Origin: Pseudomonas sp. RIT-PI-S
GTDB taxonomy: Bacteria; Pseudomonadota; Gammaproteobacteria; Pseudomonadales; Pseudomonadaceae
DNA length: 64,000 bases
Assembly (NCBI RefSeq): GCF_025642975.1
Contig: NZ_JANZKJ010000010.1
Coordinates: 62,001 to 126,000 of the forward strand
Direction: 5' to 3'
In this document: piece by piece, positions 1 through 9,958 of the stretch
How positions within the stretch are numbered: the stretch's first letter is position 1
How the letters are laid out: each line of letters starts with the position of its first letter
Made by a program: the position numbers and the translations under genes
The notes under the pieces: model-generated
Told to the model about the DNA's origin: nothing
Database searches by the model: none
Seen by the model: only the letters and a program-made list of their open reading frames with translations

Positions 1-142
1 TCAGTGGCACTGCCATCGGCGACTGGCTAATGGCTTCGTTTACATCTGTGCGCCAAGGGCGGGCAAAAGTTCACAGGCACCGCACTTTTACGAAGCGGCG
101 CAGTCGGACACTTACACCGCAACTACCTAGCAGGAGTGAACC

Positions 143-469
143 ATGGCCAATAATTCGCTACGTAAAGCGTCGCTGCAAAGCATGGAAGCAGAAATCGAAA
201 GCCTGCTCCGCTCGCTGGAAAGCCTCAAAGGCGACACCTCGGAAGAGTCCCGTAAAACCCTCAAGGCGCTGAAAGCCAACGCCGAAACCGCGCTCAAGCA
301 CTCTCGCAGCTTGCTGGCCGACGTGTATGAAGACGTGAAGGTCAAAACCCGCGAAACCAGCTTGGCGACCAAGGAATACGCACAGGAGCACCCGCTGACC
401 ACCGCTGGCATTGCTGTCGGCGCCGTTGGCCTGCTGGCTGCCTACCTGCTGTGCAAGCGCTCCCACTGA
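143..469 (+). CDS. DUF883 / YqjD-ElaB-like inner-membrane protein
   Basis: This 108-residue protein has the layout of the YqjD/ElaB (DUF883) family. A long, charged, probably coiled-coil segment covers roughly residues 10-75. A motif of the type [15 protein letters not shown] begins the single C-terminal membrane segment (about residues 80-103), and the tail is short and basic. In E. coli, relatives anchor to the inner membrane and bind stationary-phase ribosomes; that role here is inference. The start has a good ribosome-binding site (AGGAG, 7 bases upstream). Its 3' end overlaps the 3' end of the convergent trpI gene by 28 bases. Confidence 0.88.
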   Translation: MANNSLRKASLQSMEAEIESLLRSLESLKGDTSEESRKTLKALKANAETALKHSRSLLADVYEDVKVKTRETSLATKEYAQEHPLTTAGIAVGAVGLLAAYLLCKRSH

Positions 470-1362
470 TCCGCCTGATGCGCCAGCTCCAGCCGTAACC
501 ACTCGGCCAACCGTTCGGCGCGCCGCCCGGTGCGTCGATGGGGCACCCATAGCGCAAGGCTGGCTGGCGTTTGCGAGAACCCCCAGGGTGCGACCAAGCG
601 CCCGGCCTGGAGGTCATCGGCAACCAGTGCCTGGGGAGCGATCGCCACTCCCAAACCGGTCACCGCAGCTTCGAGCAAGTAATACAAATGCTCGAAGCTC
701 TGGCTGAACACCAACCCGGTGGTGTCTAACCCCTCTGCCATTGCCCAATTGGGCCACGCTTGTGGCCGCGAGGCGGTTTGCAGCAGCGTCTCACTTAACA
801 CAGCCTGGGGCGCCGAGCCCAGCAAGCGCGCGCAGTGACGATAGTGCGGGCTGAGCACCGGGCCTATTCGCTCGGGGATCAGCTCATGCACCTGTACGTC
901 TGCGGGCCAAGGTGGCTCTGCGAACACCAACAAGGCATCGATGCCCGAGCTTTTAGGGTCCAAGTCGCCTTCGCCGGCCGACAGGTGCAAGCGCAGGTCC
1001 GGCAACTCGGCATTGAGGCGGCCAAGCCGCGGGATAAACCAGCGTGCCAGCAAGCTGCCCGAGCACCCCAACACGAAAGGCGCGTCGGCGTCTGTCACGG
1101 CCAACTCGGCGCATACAGCGCGCAACTTATCGAAAGCCTGAGTGCTGACCTCTCGCAGGCGTTGGCCGGCATCCGTGAGCTTAAGGCCGCGGCCATCCTT
1201 GGCGAACAGGGCGACGCCCAGCTCCGCCTCGAGGGCTTTGAGCTGCCGGCTGATCGCCCCATGGGTGACGTTTAGCTGCCGCGCCGCCTGGCTTAGGCTG
1301 CCAAGGCGGGCTGCGGCTTCGAACGCCCGCAGGGCATTGAGTGAGGGCAGGTCACGGCTCAT
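442..1362 (-). CDS. trpI: TrpI, LysR-type activator of trpBA
   Basis: The gene encodes a 306-residue LysR-type regulator with an N-terminal winged helix-turn-helix ([20 protein letters not shown], then the recognition part [12 protein letters not shown]) and a periplasmic-binding-protein-like effector domain. It diverges from trpBA with 102 bases between the start codons. This is the known Pseudomonas arrangement in which TrpI, with indoleglycerol phosphate, activates trpBA. I chose the ATG at 1362 ([12 protein letters not shown]) over an in-frame ATG 48 bases upstream, because the family begins just before the DNA-binding domain. The C-terminus runs 28 bases into the end of the convergent DUF883 gene. 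Confidence 0.93.
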   Translation of the reverse strand: MSRDLPSLNALRAFEAAARLGSLSQAARQLNVTHGAISRQLKALEAELGVALFAKDGRGLKLTDAGQRLREVSTQAFDKLRAVCAELAVTDADAPFVLGCSGSLLARWFIPRLGRLNAELPDLRLHLSAGEGDLDPKSSGIDALLVFAEPPWPADVQVHELIPERIGPVLSPHYRHCARLLGSAPQAVLSETLLQTASRPQAWPNWAMAEGLDTTGLVFSQSFEHLYYLLEAAVTGLGVAIAPQALVADDLQAGRLVAPWGFSQTPASLALWVPHRRTGRRAERLAEWLRLELAHQADQWERLHSR

Positions 1363-1464
1363 GATCTGTGAGTTTTCCTGACAGGTTGCTGCGATCTTAT
1401 CGGTTTTCAACCGGCGCTGTCGCGGCTAAAGTCAGGGCATCTGTCCTCTGCCCGGAAGCTTGCC
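1363..1464. promoter_or_regulatory. trpI-trpBA divergent control region
   Basis: These 102 bases separate the divergent trpI and trpB starts. In Pseudomonas, TrpI binds two sites in the equivalent interval, repressing itself and activating trpBA when indoleglycerol phosphate is bound (established for P. aeruginosa). The interval contains TGTGAG at 1366-1371 next to the trpI start, and a TAAAGT element near 1424-1429 that could be the trpB -10. I did not see a convincing -35 for trpB, as expected for an activator-dependent promoter. Exact operator limits cannot be set by eye. Confidence 0.6.
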
Positions 1465-2685
1465 ATGACCGCTCAAACCTTGCGCAACGGCCCCGACACC
1501 AACGGCCTGTTCGGCGCCTTCGGCGGCCGCTACGTCGCTGAAACTCTCATGCCTTTGGTGCTGGACCTCGCTCGCGAATACGAGGCCGCCAAGCAGGACC
1601 CAGCCTTCCTAGAGGAGCTGGCCTACTTCCAGCGCGACTATATCGGCCGCCCCAACCCGCTGTACTTCGCCGAACGGCTGACCGAATACTGCGGCGGGGC
1701 AAAAATCTACTTCAAGCGCGAAGAGCTGAACCACACCGGCGCGCACAAGGTGAACAACTGCATCGGCCAAGTGCTGTTGGCCAAGCGCATGGGTAAAAAG
1801 CGCCTGATCGCTGAAACCGGCGCGGGCATGCACGGCGTGGCCACTGCAACGGTCGCGGCGCGCTTCGGCTTGCCCTGCGTGATCTACATGGGCGCCACGG
1901 ACATCGAACGCCAGCAGGCCAACGTGTTCCGCATGAGGCTGCTGGGCGCGGAGATCGTGCCAGTGACCGCAGGTACCGGTACCCTCAAAGACGCCATGAA
2001 CGAAGCGCTGCGCGATTGGGTAACGAACGTCGAAGACACCTTCTACCTCATCGGCACCGTGGCCGGCCCGCATCCGTACCCAGCGATGGTTCGGGACTTC
2101 CAGTCGATCATCGGCAAGGAAACCCGCGAGCAGCTGCACGAAAAAGAAGGCCGCCTGCCCGACAGTCTGGTCGCCTGTGTAGGCGGCGGCTCCAATGCCA
2201 TGGGGCTGTTCCACCCGTTCCTCGATGACAGCAGCGTTGAGATCATCGGCGTGGAGGCGGGCGGCCACGGCGTGACCACCGACAAGCATGCCGCCAGCCT
2301 CAACGGCGGTGTGCCCGGCGTGCTCCACGGCAACCGTACGTACCTGCTGCAAGACAGCGACGGCCAGATCACCGACGCTCATTCCATTTCCGCGGGCCTG
2401 GACTATCCCGGCATTGGCCCCGAGCACGCCTGGCTACATGAGATCAAGCGGGTCGAATACGTCAGCATCACCGACGACGAAGCCCTGGCCGCGTTCCACA
2501 TCACCTGCCGTACCGAGGGCATCATCCCTGCGCTGGAAACCGCCCACGCGCTGGCCGAGGCCATCCGCCGTGCGCCGACCCTGCCCAAGGACCACTTGAT
2601 GGTAGTGTGCTTGTCTGGCCGTGGCGACAAAGACATGCAGACCGTGATGAACCACATGGCCGACCAGCAGGAGACCCAGGCATGA
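1465..2685 (+). CDS. trpB: Tryptophan synthase beta chain
   Basis: TrpB (406 residues) condenses indole with L-serine to make L-tryptophan, using pyridoxal phosphate, in the alpha2-beta2 synthase of the cytoplasm. The PLP-binding lysine is K95 in HTGAHKVNN, and the phosphate-binding glycine loop is GGGSNAMG near residue 240. Length and sequence are typical of the family throughout. The last bases overlap the trpA start (ATGA at 2682-2685), so the two subunits are translationally coupled. Transcription is expected to depend on the divergently encoded TrpI. Confidence 0.99.
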   Translation: MTAQTLRNGPDTNGLFGAFGGRYVAETLMPLVLDLAREYEAAKQDPAFLEELAYFQRDYIGRPNPLYFAERLTEYCGGAKIYFKREELNHTGAHKVNNCIGQVLLAKRMGKKRLIAETGAGMHGVATATVAARFGLPCVIYMGATDIERQQANVFRMRLLGAEIVPVTAGTGTLKDAMNEALRDWVTNVEDTFYLIGTVAGPHPYPAMVRDFQSIIGKETREQLHEKEGRLPDSLVACVGGGSNAMGLFHPFLDDSSVEIIGVEAGGHGVTTDKHAASLNGGVPGVLHGNRTYLLQDSDGQITDAHSISAGLDYPGIGPEHAWLHEIKRVEYVSITDDEALAAFHITCRTEGIIPALETAHALAEAIRRAPTLPKDHLMVVCLSGRGDKDMQTVMNHMADQQETQA

Positions 2686-3488
2686 GCCGCCTCGAACAAC
2701 GCTTTGCCCAACTGAAGGCCGAAGGCCGCGCCGCGCTGGTAACGTTCGTGACCGCCGGGGATCCGGGCTACCAAGCCTCGCTGGACATCCTCAAGGGGCT
2801 ACCGGCTGCCGGCGCCGACGTAATCGAACTGGGCATGCCGTTCACGGACCCCATGGCCGACGGCGTTGCCATTCAATTGGCCACCCTGCGCGCGTTGAGT
2901 GCCGGGCAAACCCTGCTCAAAACCCTGGAAATGGTGCGTGCGTTCCGGGAGACCGACACCACCACGCCGCTGGTGCTGATGGGCTATTACAACCCGATCC
3001 ACCGCTTCGGCGTCGACGCCTTCGTCGCCCAGGCGCGGGAGGTGGGGGTAGATGGCTTGATCATCGTCGACCTGCCACCAGAGCATGACGCCGAGCTGGC
3101 AACACCGGCCCAGGCCGCGGGGATCGACTTCATCCGCCTGACCACACCCACCACCGATGACAGCCGGTTGCCGCGGGTGCTGGAGCGCAGCTCCGGCTTT
3201 GTGTACTACGTGTCCGTGGCGGGTGTGACCGGCGCCGGGTCGGCGACCACCGAGCACGTTACGGCAGCCATCGCCCGGTTGCGCAAACACACCTCGTTGC
3301 CGGTGAGCGTTGGCTTCGGCATTCGTACCCCCGCGCAGGCCGCGGCCATTGCCCGCTTGGCCGACGGCGTGGTGGTGGGTTCCGCCCTGGTCGACAAGAT
3401 TGCCAATGCTTCCAGCGAACAGCAGGCGGTCACCGACGTGCTGGCGCTGTGCGGTGAACTGGCAGAGGGTGTGCGTGGCGCTAGGTAA
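2682..3488 (+). CDS. trpA: Tryptophan synthase alpha chain
   Basis: TrpA (268 residues) cleaves indole-3-glycerol phosphate into indole and glyceraldehyde 3-phosphate, passing indole through the tunnel to TrpB. The catalytic pair is visible as E49 ([15 protein letters not shown]) and D60, the same numbering as E. coli TrpA. The start is the ATG that overlaps the trpB stop; an open frame upstream of it runs inside trpB and is not the true start. A rho-independent terminator follows about 60 bases after the stop. Confidence 0.99.
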   Translation: MSRLEQRFAQLKAEGRAALVTFVTAGDPGYQASLDILKGLPAAGADVIELGMPFTDPMADGVAIQLATLRALSAGQTLLKTLEMVRAFRETDTTTPLVLMGYYNPIHRFGVDAFVAQAREVGVDGLIIVDLPPEHDAELATPAQAAGIDFIRLTTPTTDDSRLPRVLERSSGFVYYVSVAGVTGAGSATTEHVTAAIARLRKHTSLPVSVGFGIRTPAQAAAIARLADGVVVGSALVDKIANASSEQQAVTDVLALCGELAEGVRGAR

Positions 3489-3545
3489 AGTTCCTGATAC
3501 AGAGGAATTGCCCCCGGTTTCGAAAGACTAACGGGCATGAACGAA

Positions 3546-3569
3546 GGGAGCGATGTTCGCTCCCTTTTT
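3546..3569 (+). terminator. Intrinsic terminator of trpBA
   Basis: A perfect 8-bp stem (GGGAGCGA / TCGCTCCC) with a 3-base loop is followed directly by TTTTT. It ends the trpBA transcript before the separate gene at 3589. Confidence 0.9.
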
Positions 3570-3588
3570 ACATCCGTAGAGGAACCGC

Positions 3589-4056
3589 ATGAAGACGTCC
3601 CGCACCGTTCTCGCCGCCACGCTCGGCACCCTCATCAGCTTGGGCCTGCCCCTGGCACAGGCCGCGCCCGGCCCGGACAACCTTCCGCAAGGCGGCCCTC
3701 AACAACAACACCAGCAGCAGGGCCCTGAGCATGGCGAGGCCGATGGGCACAGCCAAAATGGTCAACGCGGCAACCAGGACCACGGCGCTCGGCCACCACA
3801 GGACTTCGGCCCCGTGCGCGACAGCATTCGCGAGCACCGCACCGACTTCGGCCGTGGTACACCACTGCCGCCGGGCGTTCAGGTCGCCAAGGGCCATCCT
3901 CTGCCACACGGTTACGGCCGCCGCCTGGACCGCGCCGCGCTCTCCCGGTTGCCTCACTACGAGGGTTATGAATGGCGCCGGTTGGGCACCGACGTGGTGC
4001 TGATCTCGGTCGGCACAGGCATCGTGTACGAGATCCTCAACGGCGTACTTGAATAA
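3589..4056 (+). CDS. RcnB/CigR-family exported protein
   Basis: The 155-residue product starts with a clear Sec signal peptide (basic n-region, hydrophobic core, cleavage near AQA-AP at about residue 25). A low-complexity Gln/His/Gly/Pro-rich stretch follows (about residues 30-70). The conserved C-terminal domain ends in a membrane-proximal segment (LPHYEGYEWRRLGTDVVLIS, then a short hydrophobic turn). This matches the RcnB family, which includes periplasmic metal-homeostasis factor RcnB and Salmonella anti-virulence factor CigR. The histidines could bind metal, but no function is shown. It lies alone after the trpA terminator. Confidence 0.78.
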   Translation: MKTSRTVLAATLGTLISLGLPLAQAAPGPDNLPQGGPQQQHQQQGPEHGEADGHSQNGQRGNQDHGARPPQDFGPVRDSIREHRTDFGRGTPLPPGVQVAKGHPLPHGYGRRLDRAALSRLPHYEGYEWRRLGTDVVLISVGTGIVYEILNGVLE

Positions 4057-4064
4057 CCGGCAGC

Positions 4065-4547
4065 CTACAAGGCGATCGGCTGGCTCAGGCCCGGTTGCCA
4101 CAAGCCGGCAAAGCGGGGTGGCGCCAGCCCCATGGCCAGCGCAAAGGTGCTGAACACCGAGTTGCTGTTGCAGGTAGGCCCCCAGAGGCGAATGCCGCCG
4201 CGGGGGTAGGTGAGGTTTTGCCGGTTGATCGGTTCGACACAAGCGAGCGCCGCTGCCCAGCGCTCGCGCACCGCTGCTTCATCACCGCACCACACCAAGT
4301 GATGAGGCTGCCCAGGGCGGCATAGAAACAAGCCTTGTGCAGGGGTGAAATGCCACGCTTGCAGCGCATGCCAGCGGGCGTAGCCGATGGGCACCGGGCG
4401 GCCATGCCGGCGGTCGGTGGCCAACCCGTGGAGCTCCCCCAGCCACTGCCCGTGCGGGCCGCGCAATACCCAAAAGTTGTGGCTGCACCAGCGCGCCAAG
4501 CGAAACGCCCGCGCCTCCAAGGCAAAACACCCGTCAGCCCCTATCAC
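4065..4547 (-). CDS. Conserved hypothetical protein coupled to the LysR gene
   Basis: This 160-residue protein has no family that I recognise with confidence. Visible features are a core with HNFWVLRG and GELHGLATDR, and a C-terminal motif YPRGGIRLWGPTCNSNSV that looks like a substrate- or ligand-binding loop with Cys and Asn residues. There is no signal peptide and no membrane segment. The start codon overlaps the stop of the upstream LysR regulator by 4 bases (ATGA), so it is translationally coupled to it. Its job may relate to choline-sulfate use, but that is only inferred from position. Confidence 0.75.
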   Translation of the reverse strand: MIGADGCFALEARAFRLARWCSHNFWVLRGPHGQWLGELHGLATDRRHGRPVPIGYARWHALQAWHFTPAQGLFLCRPGQPHHLVWCGDEAAVRERWAAALACVEPINRQNLTYPRGGIRLWGPTCNSNSVFSTFALAMGLAPPRFAGLWQPGLSQPIAL

Positions 4548-5452
4548 GGCGCCTGCTCGGCCATCAGCCAGTCAACGAACCGCTCGATCATCGGGCCGCG
4601 CCGTTTGCGAGGCGGCAGCACCAAGTGGTACCCGAGCACCGAGCGCACGCTGGCGGTGATGGGGCGACAGAGCAAACCCTGCTCCAGCAGGCCATCGACC
4701 AAGTGCCGCCAGCCGATCGCAACGCCTTGGCCGCCGATGGCCGCTTGGATCAACAACGTGTAGTTATCGAAGCGCAATTGCCCGGGCGCCGGCGCCACGG
4801 GAATGCTCAGCGCCTGGAATAACGCCGCCCAGTCGAACCAGCGGTTGCCCTGGCCGCTGCGCAAGTGCAGCAACGGCAGGCTGCGCAGCGCCGCTGTGGT
4901 CAAGGGCAAGGTGTGCCCTTTGAGCAGGCCGGGGCTGCAGACCGGGAACACCTCTTCGTCGAACAGCCAATGGCTTTGAGCATTGCCCGGCGCACGCCCA
5001 TCGCCAAACAGGATGGCGATGTCGGTATCGCTGCGTAGCATGGCGTGGGCCCGTTCGCCGGTGACGATACTCACGTCCACCTGCGGGTGGGCCTGGTGGA
5101 AACGGTGCAGCCGCGGCATCAGCCAGTAGGCGGCAAAGGCAAAATCCGTGGCGACCTGCAGCACCTCATGCTGGCCCTGGCTTGCGACCTCCAGCAGGCC
5201 GCTTTCGATGCACTGCAAACCCTCGGCTACTTGCTGATAAAGGCGGTTACCGGGCTCGGTGAGCGCGATGCCTCGATACACCCGGTCGAACAGCCGAACC
5301 TTCAACTGCCCCTCCAGCCGCTTGATCTGCTGGCTTATTGCCGGCTGTGTGGTGCCAAGCTCCATTGCCGCTGCGGTGAAGCTGCAATGACGAGCCGCGG
5401 CTTCGAAGGTACGAAGCGTGTCGAGAGACAACTCCCCAAGCTGCGCAAACAT
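4544..5452 (-). CDS. LysR-type regulator of choline sulfate utilization
   Basis: The 302-residue product is a LysR-type regulator. The helix-turn-helix occupies about residues 8-66 (LDTLRTFEAAARHCSFTAAA, TQPAISQQIKRLEG), followed by an effector-binding domain with the motif DTDIAILFGDGR. It diverges from betC with 96 bases between starts, and this arrangement defines the choline-sulfate-utilization regulator subfamily. It probably controls betC and choX in response to choline sulfate or choline. The effector is not deducible from sequence. The ATG at 5452 gives a normal LysR N-terminus. Confidence 0.9.
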   Translation of the reverse strand: MFAQLGELSLDTLRTFEAAARHCSFTAAAMELGTTQPAISQQIKRLEGQLKVRLFDRVYRGIALTEPGNRLYQQVAEGLQCIESGLLEVASQGQHEVLQVATDFAFAAYWLMPRLHRFHQAHPQVDVSIVTGERAHAMLRSDTDIAILFGDGRAPGNAQSHWLFDEEVFPVCSPGLLKGHTLPLTTAALRSLPLLHLRSGQGNRWFDWAALFQALSIPVAPAPGQLRFDNYTLLIQAAIGGQGVAIGWRHLVDGLLEQGLLCRPITASVRSVLGYHLVLPPRKRRGPMIERFVDWLMAEQAP

Positions 5453-5548
5453 AAGTGGTGCTTATCCTAGGCATTAGCCGAAACGGGATTTACCGCCTGA
5501 TGCAGCGCCTTCATGCTGGCTGAAAGCACTCTGGCATAAGGTCGAACT

Positions 5549-7105
5549 ATGGAACGCTCAACGACGGCGCCGCGCAAGAACATTCTGTTCATCATGGCCG
5601 ACCAGATGGCCGCGCCCATGTTGCCGTTCTACCAACCCTCACCCATCAGAATGCCGAACCTCTCCCGCCTCGCCACGGGCGGCGTGGTGTTTGATTCGGC
5701 CTACTGCAACAGCCCGCTGTGCGCACCTTCGCGCTTTACCCTGGTGAGCGGCCAACTGCCCAGCCGCATCGGTGCCTATGACAACGCAGCGGACTTTCCC
5801 GCAGACATTCCTACCTACGCTCATTACCTGCGCCGCCTCGGTTACCACACCGCGCTTTCAGGCAAGATGCACTTCTGCGGGCCGGACCAACTGCACGGTT
5901 ACGAAGAGCGTTTGACCAGCGACATCTACCCGGCCGATTACGGCTGGGCGGTGAACTGGGACGAGCCTGACACCCGGCCGAGCTGGTATCACAACATGTC
6001 TTCGGTGTTGCAGGCGGGGCCCTGCGTGCGCACCAACCAGCTGGATTTCGACGACGAGGTGGTGTTCAAGGCGCGCCAGTACCTCTACGACCATGTGCGC
6101 AAGGATGACGCCCGGCCCTTCTGCCTGACCGTGTCGATGACCCACCCGCACGACCCCTATACCATCCCGCGGGCCTATTGGGACCGCTACAGCGACGCCG
6201 ACATCCCGCAGCCAGAAGCGGTGCCGCCCCAGGAAGCGCTGGACCCGCACTCCAAACGCTTGTTGAAGGTTTATGACCTGTGGGGCAAGCCTTTGCCCGA
6301 GGAAAAAGTGCGCGATGCCCGGCGAGCCTACTTTGGCGCCTGCAGCTATATCGACGACCAGGTCGGTAGCCTGCTTGCCGTGCTCGAAGAAACCGGCCTG
6401 CTGCAAGACACGCTCATCGTGTTCAGCGGGGACCACGGCGACATGCTCGGGGAGCGTGGGCTCTGGTACAAGATGCACTGGTTCGAGATGGCCGCCCGGG
6501 TGCCGCTGCTGGTGTGGGCGCCGGGTCAATTCGAGCCCGGGCGGGTCGCGGCATCAGTGTCCACCGCGGACCTGCTGCCCACGCTGGTCGAACTGGCCGG
6601 AGGCAGCCCTGCGGCCGGGCTGCCGCTGGACGGCCGTTCCCTGGTGCCCCACCTGCGCGGCGAAGGCGGCCACGACGAGGTGTTCGGCGAGTACATGGCC
6701 GAAGGTACCGTCAGCCCGCTGATGATGATCCGTCGTGGAAATTACAAGCTGATCTACAGTGAAACCGACCCTTGCTTGTTCTTCGACCTGAGCAATGACC
6801 CGGCCGAGCGAGAAAACCTCGCCAGCTCGCCGTCGCATGCACAGGCGTTCGAAGCCTTCATGGCTGAAGCGCGAGCGAAGTGGGACATACCAAGCATTCA
6901 CCGCCAAGTACTGGCAAGCCAGCGCCGCCGCCGTTTCGTTGGCCAGGCGCTGGCTTTAGGCACGCTCAAGAGCTGGGACCACCAGCCGCAGGTAGACGCC
7001 AGCCAGCAATATATGCGCAACCATATCGACCTAGACGATCTGGAGCGTAGAGCGCGTTTTCCACAACCCTGCCAATTAAACGAGAACGAAGGGGGAAGAC
7101 CATGA
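5549..7105 (+). CDS. betC: Choline-sulfatase
   Basis: BetC (518 residues) hydrolyses choline-O-sulfate to choline and sulfate, feeding carbon, sulfur and the osmoprotectant glycine betaine. It is a type I sulfatase. The signature is CAPSR at residues 58-62, where C58 would be converted to formylglycine, and metal-binding acid D18 lies in IMADQM. Other alkaline-phosphatase-fold motifs include FSGDHGDMLGE. A conserved C-terminal extension, typical of choline sulfatases, ends the protein. The stop overlaps the choX start (ATGA), so the two are coupled. There is no signal peptide, so the enzyme acts in the cytoplasm. Confidence 0.96.
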   Translation: MERSTTAPRKNILFIMADQMAAPMLPFYQPSPIRMPNLSRLATGGVVFDSAYCNSPLCAPSRFTLVSGQLPSRIGAYDNAADFPADIPTYAHYLRRLGYHTALSGKMHFCGPDQLHGYEERLTSDIYPADYGWAVNWDEPDTRPSWYHNMSSVLQAGPCVRTNQLDFDDEVVFKARQYLYDHVRKDDARPFCLTVSMTHPHDPYTIPRAYWDRYSDADIPQPEAVPPQEALDPHSKRLLKVYDLWGKPLPEEKVRDARRAYFGACSYIDDQVGSLLAVLEETGLLQDTLIVFSGDHGDMLGERGLWYKMHWFEMAARVPLLVWAPGQFEPGRVAASVSTADLLPTLVELAGGSPAAGLPLDGRSLVPHLRGEGGHDEVFGEYMAEGTVSPLMMIRRGNYKLIYSETDPCLFFDLSNDPAERENLASSPSHAQAFEAFMAEARAKWDIPSIHRQVLASQRRRRFVGQALALGTLKSWDHQPQVDASQQYMRNHIDLDDLERRARFPQPCQLNENEGGRP

Positions 7106-8022
7106 AAACGTTATCCACAGCGTTGTTGTTCGCTGGGCTTGGCGCAGTAAGCCTGGCCGCCCAGGCCGCGGACAACTGCAGCCCGGTAAAGCTCGCAGAC
7201 CCAGGCTGGAGCGACATTGCCGCCACCAACGCCCTGGCCGGGATCGTGCTCGAGGGCATGGGCTATAAAACCAAGGTGGATGCACTGGCGGTACCCATCA
7301 CTTACGGCGGCTTGCGGGACGGCCAGATCGATGTGTTCCTAGGCAACTGGATGCCCGCGCAAAAAGGCTTCGACGAACAGTTCGTGGCCAGCGGGAAGGT
7401 CACCCGCTTGGCGGAAAACCTTCAAGGCACCGAGTTCACCCTGGCGGTACCAGACTACGTTTACGACGCCGGTGTTCATGACTTCAAGGACCTGAACGCC
7501 TTCGCCGACAAGTTCGATCACAAGATCTTCGGCATCGGTTCCGGTGCGCCGGCAAACCAGTCGATACAGGAGATGATCAAAAAGAACGACTTCAACCTGG
7601 GCCAATGGAAGCTAGTCGAATCCAGCGAGCAGGCCATGCTGGCCGAAGTGGACCGGGCGGTGAAACACCAGCGCTTCGTGACCTTCCTCGGCTGGACCCC
7701 TCACCCGATGAACGTGAAGCTCAAGATGCATTACCTCACCGGCGGCGAAGCGTACTTCGGCGCCAGCGGCAGTGTGTACACGCTGACCCGCAACGGTTAC
7801 GCCCAGGCCTGCCCGGAAGTGGCCAAGCTATTCACCCAGATGACCTTCAGCCAGGAAATGGAGAACGCCATCATGGCTGAGGTTGTGGATAAAAAAATCA
7901 GCAACGCCGATGCAGCCAAGGCTTGGCTCAAGGCGCATCCACAAACACTCGAGAAATGGCTTGGGGGCCTGAAGACCCTCGATGGCAAGGATGCGTTGCC
8001 AGCGGTCCAGGCAACGCTTTGA
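7102..8022 (+). CDS. choX: Choline ABC transporter substrate-binding protein (ChoX type)
   Basis: The 306-residue protein is an exported solute-binding protein of the ChoX/ProX (OpuAC) class. It has a signal peptide with cleavage after AAQA (about residue 23), then a mature N-terminus containing two cysteines expected for this family (one at DNCSPV, another near ACPEVAK). The segment LGNWMPAQKGF carries aromatic residues of the type that form the quaternary-amine cage. It is coupled to betC by a 4-base overlap, so it probably brings in choline or choline sulfate. No permease or ATPase gene follows, so it must work with components encoded elsewhere. Confidence 0.9.
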   Translation: MKTLSTALLFAGLGAVSLAAQAADNCSPVKLADPGWSDIAATNALAGIVLEGMGYKTKVDALAVPITYGGLRDGQIDVFLGNWMPAQKGFDEQFVASGKVTRLAENLQGTEFTLAVPDYVYDAGVHDFKDLNAFADKFDHKIFGIGSGAPANQSIQEMIKKNDFNLGQWKLVESSEQAMLAEVDRAVKHQRFVTFLGWTPHPMNVKLKMHYLTGGEAYFGASGSVYTLTRNGYAQACPEVAKLFTQMTFSQEMENAIMAEVVDKKISNADAAKAWLKAHPQTLEKWLGGLKTLDGKDALPAVQATL

Positions 8023-8041
8023 TTGCGGCGAGGCCGGGGGC

Positions 8042-8857
8042 TTACAGCCCCTGGCGCAGCGCGGCCAATACTGGCGTGGTGTTTACCTCGACCCCACGCC
8101 AGTAGCGAAATGCCACGGCGGCCTGCTCCACCAGCATACCCAGGCCGTCCAGGGCCTTGGCCGCTCCTAGCTGCTGCGCCCAGGCGTTGAACGGGGTCGG
8201 CGAGTCGCCGTACATCATGTCATAGCAGACCGTGTGGCCGGGCTTTATCACGCCCTTTGGCAAGGGCGGCACCTCGCCAGCGAGGCTGGCGGCCGTGGCG
8301 TTGATGATCAGATCCACCGGGCCTTGCAACGCTTCGAAGGGCGCGGCCGATACCGGGCCGATGTCGGCAAACAGCGCGGCAAGGGCTTCGGCCTTTTCCA
8401 GCGTGCGATTGGCGATCACCAGGGCCTCGGGGCGCTGTTCCAGCAGGGGCTCGATCACGCCTCGCGCGGCGCCACCGGCGCCCAATAGAAGAACGCGTGC
8501 GCCTTGGAGTATCACGCCACAGTTGCTCAGCAGGTCTCGCACCAGGCCTTCGCCATCGGTGTTATCGCCCCGCAGCCGGCCATCGCCCAGGCGGCTTAGC
8601 ATGTTCACCGCGCCAGCTCGCTGGGCACGTGGGGTGAGCTCATCGCACAGGCGCCAGGCTTCTTCCTTGAAGGGCACGGTGACATTACCGCCCAGGCCCT
8701 GCTCGAAAAACGCCTTGGCCGTGGCCGTAAACCCATCCAGCGGGGTGAGCAGCGTTGCATAGTCCATGACCTGGCCGGTTTGCTCGGCGAAGCGGCCATG
8801 GATATATGGCGACTTGCTATGGCCCACCGGGTTACCGAATACAACGTAGCGATCCAT
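8042..8857 (-). CDS. aroE: Shikimate dehydrogenase
   Basis: AroE (271 residues) reduces 3-dehydroshikimate to shikimate with NADPH in the aromatic amino acid pathway. The substrate-binding motif NPVGHSKSP lies at residues 9-17. Catalytic lysine K64 ([10 protein letters not shown]) and aspartate D101 (GDNTDGEG) are present. The NADP-binding glycine loop is LGAGGAARG near residue 125. The gene follows hemF on the same strand with 9 bases between, so the two probably form one transcript. Confidence 0.98.
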   Translation of the reverse strand: MDRYVVFGNPVGHSKSPYIHGRFAEQTGQVMDYATLLTPLDGFTATAKAFFEQGLGGNVTVPFKEEAWRLCDELTPRAQRAGAVNMLSRLGDGRLRGDNTDGEGLVRDLLSNCGVILQGARVLLLGAGGAARGVIEPLLEQRPEALVIANRTLEKAEALAALFADIGPVSAAPFEALQGPVDLIINATAASLAGEVPPLPKGVIKPGHTVCYDMMYGDSPTPFNAWAQQLGAAKALDGLGMLVEQAAVAFRYWRGVEVNTTPVLAALRQGL

Positions 8858-8866
8858 TACTGCTCC

Positions 8867-9928
<1,062 letters not shown>

Positions 9929-9958
9929 TTAATCACAGAAAAAGCGAGGGAACAATCG

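Noticed and set aside
1..142. Possible end of an upstream gene at the left edge
   Set aside because: Frame 1 closes at base 30 and the other frames give no recognisable sequence; too little is visible to support a gene.
1609..2427. Long open frame antisense to trpB
   Set aside because: It is a shadow of trpB produced by GC-rich third codon positions; it has no ribosome-binding site and its composition is not protein-like.
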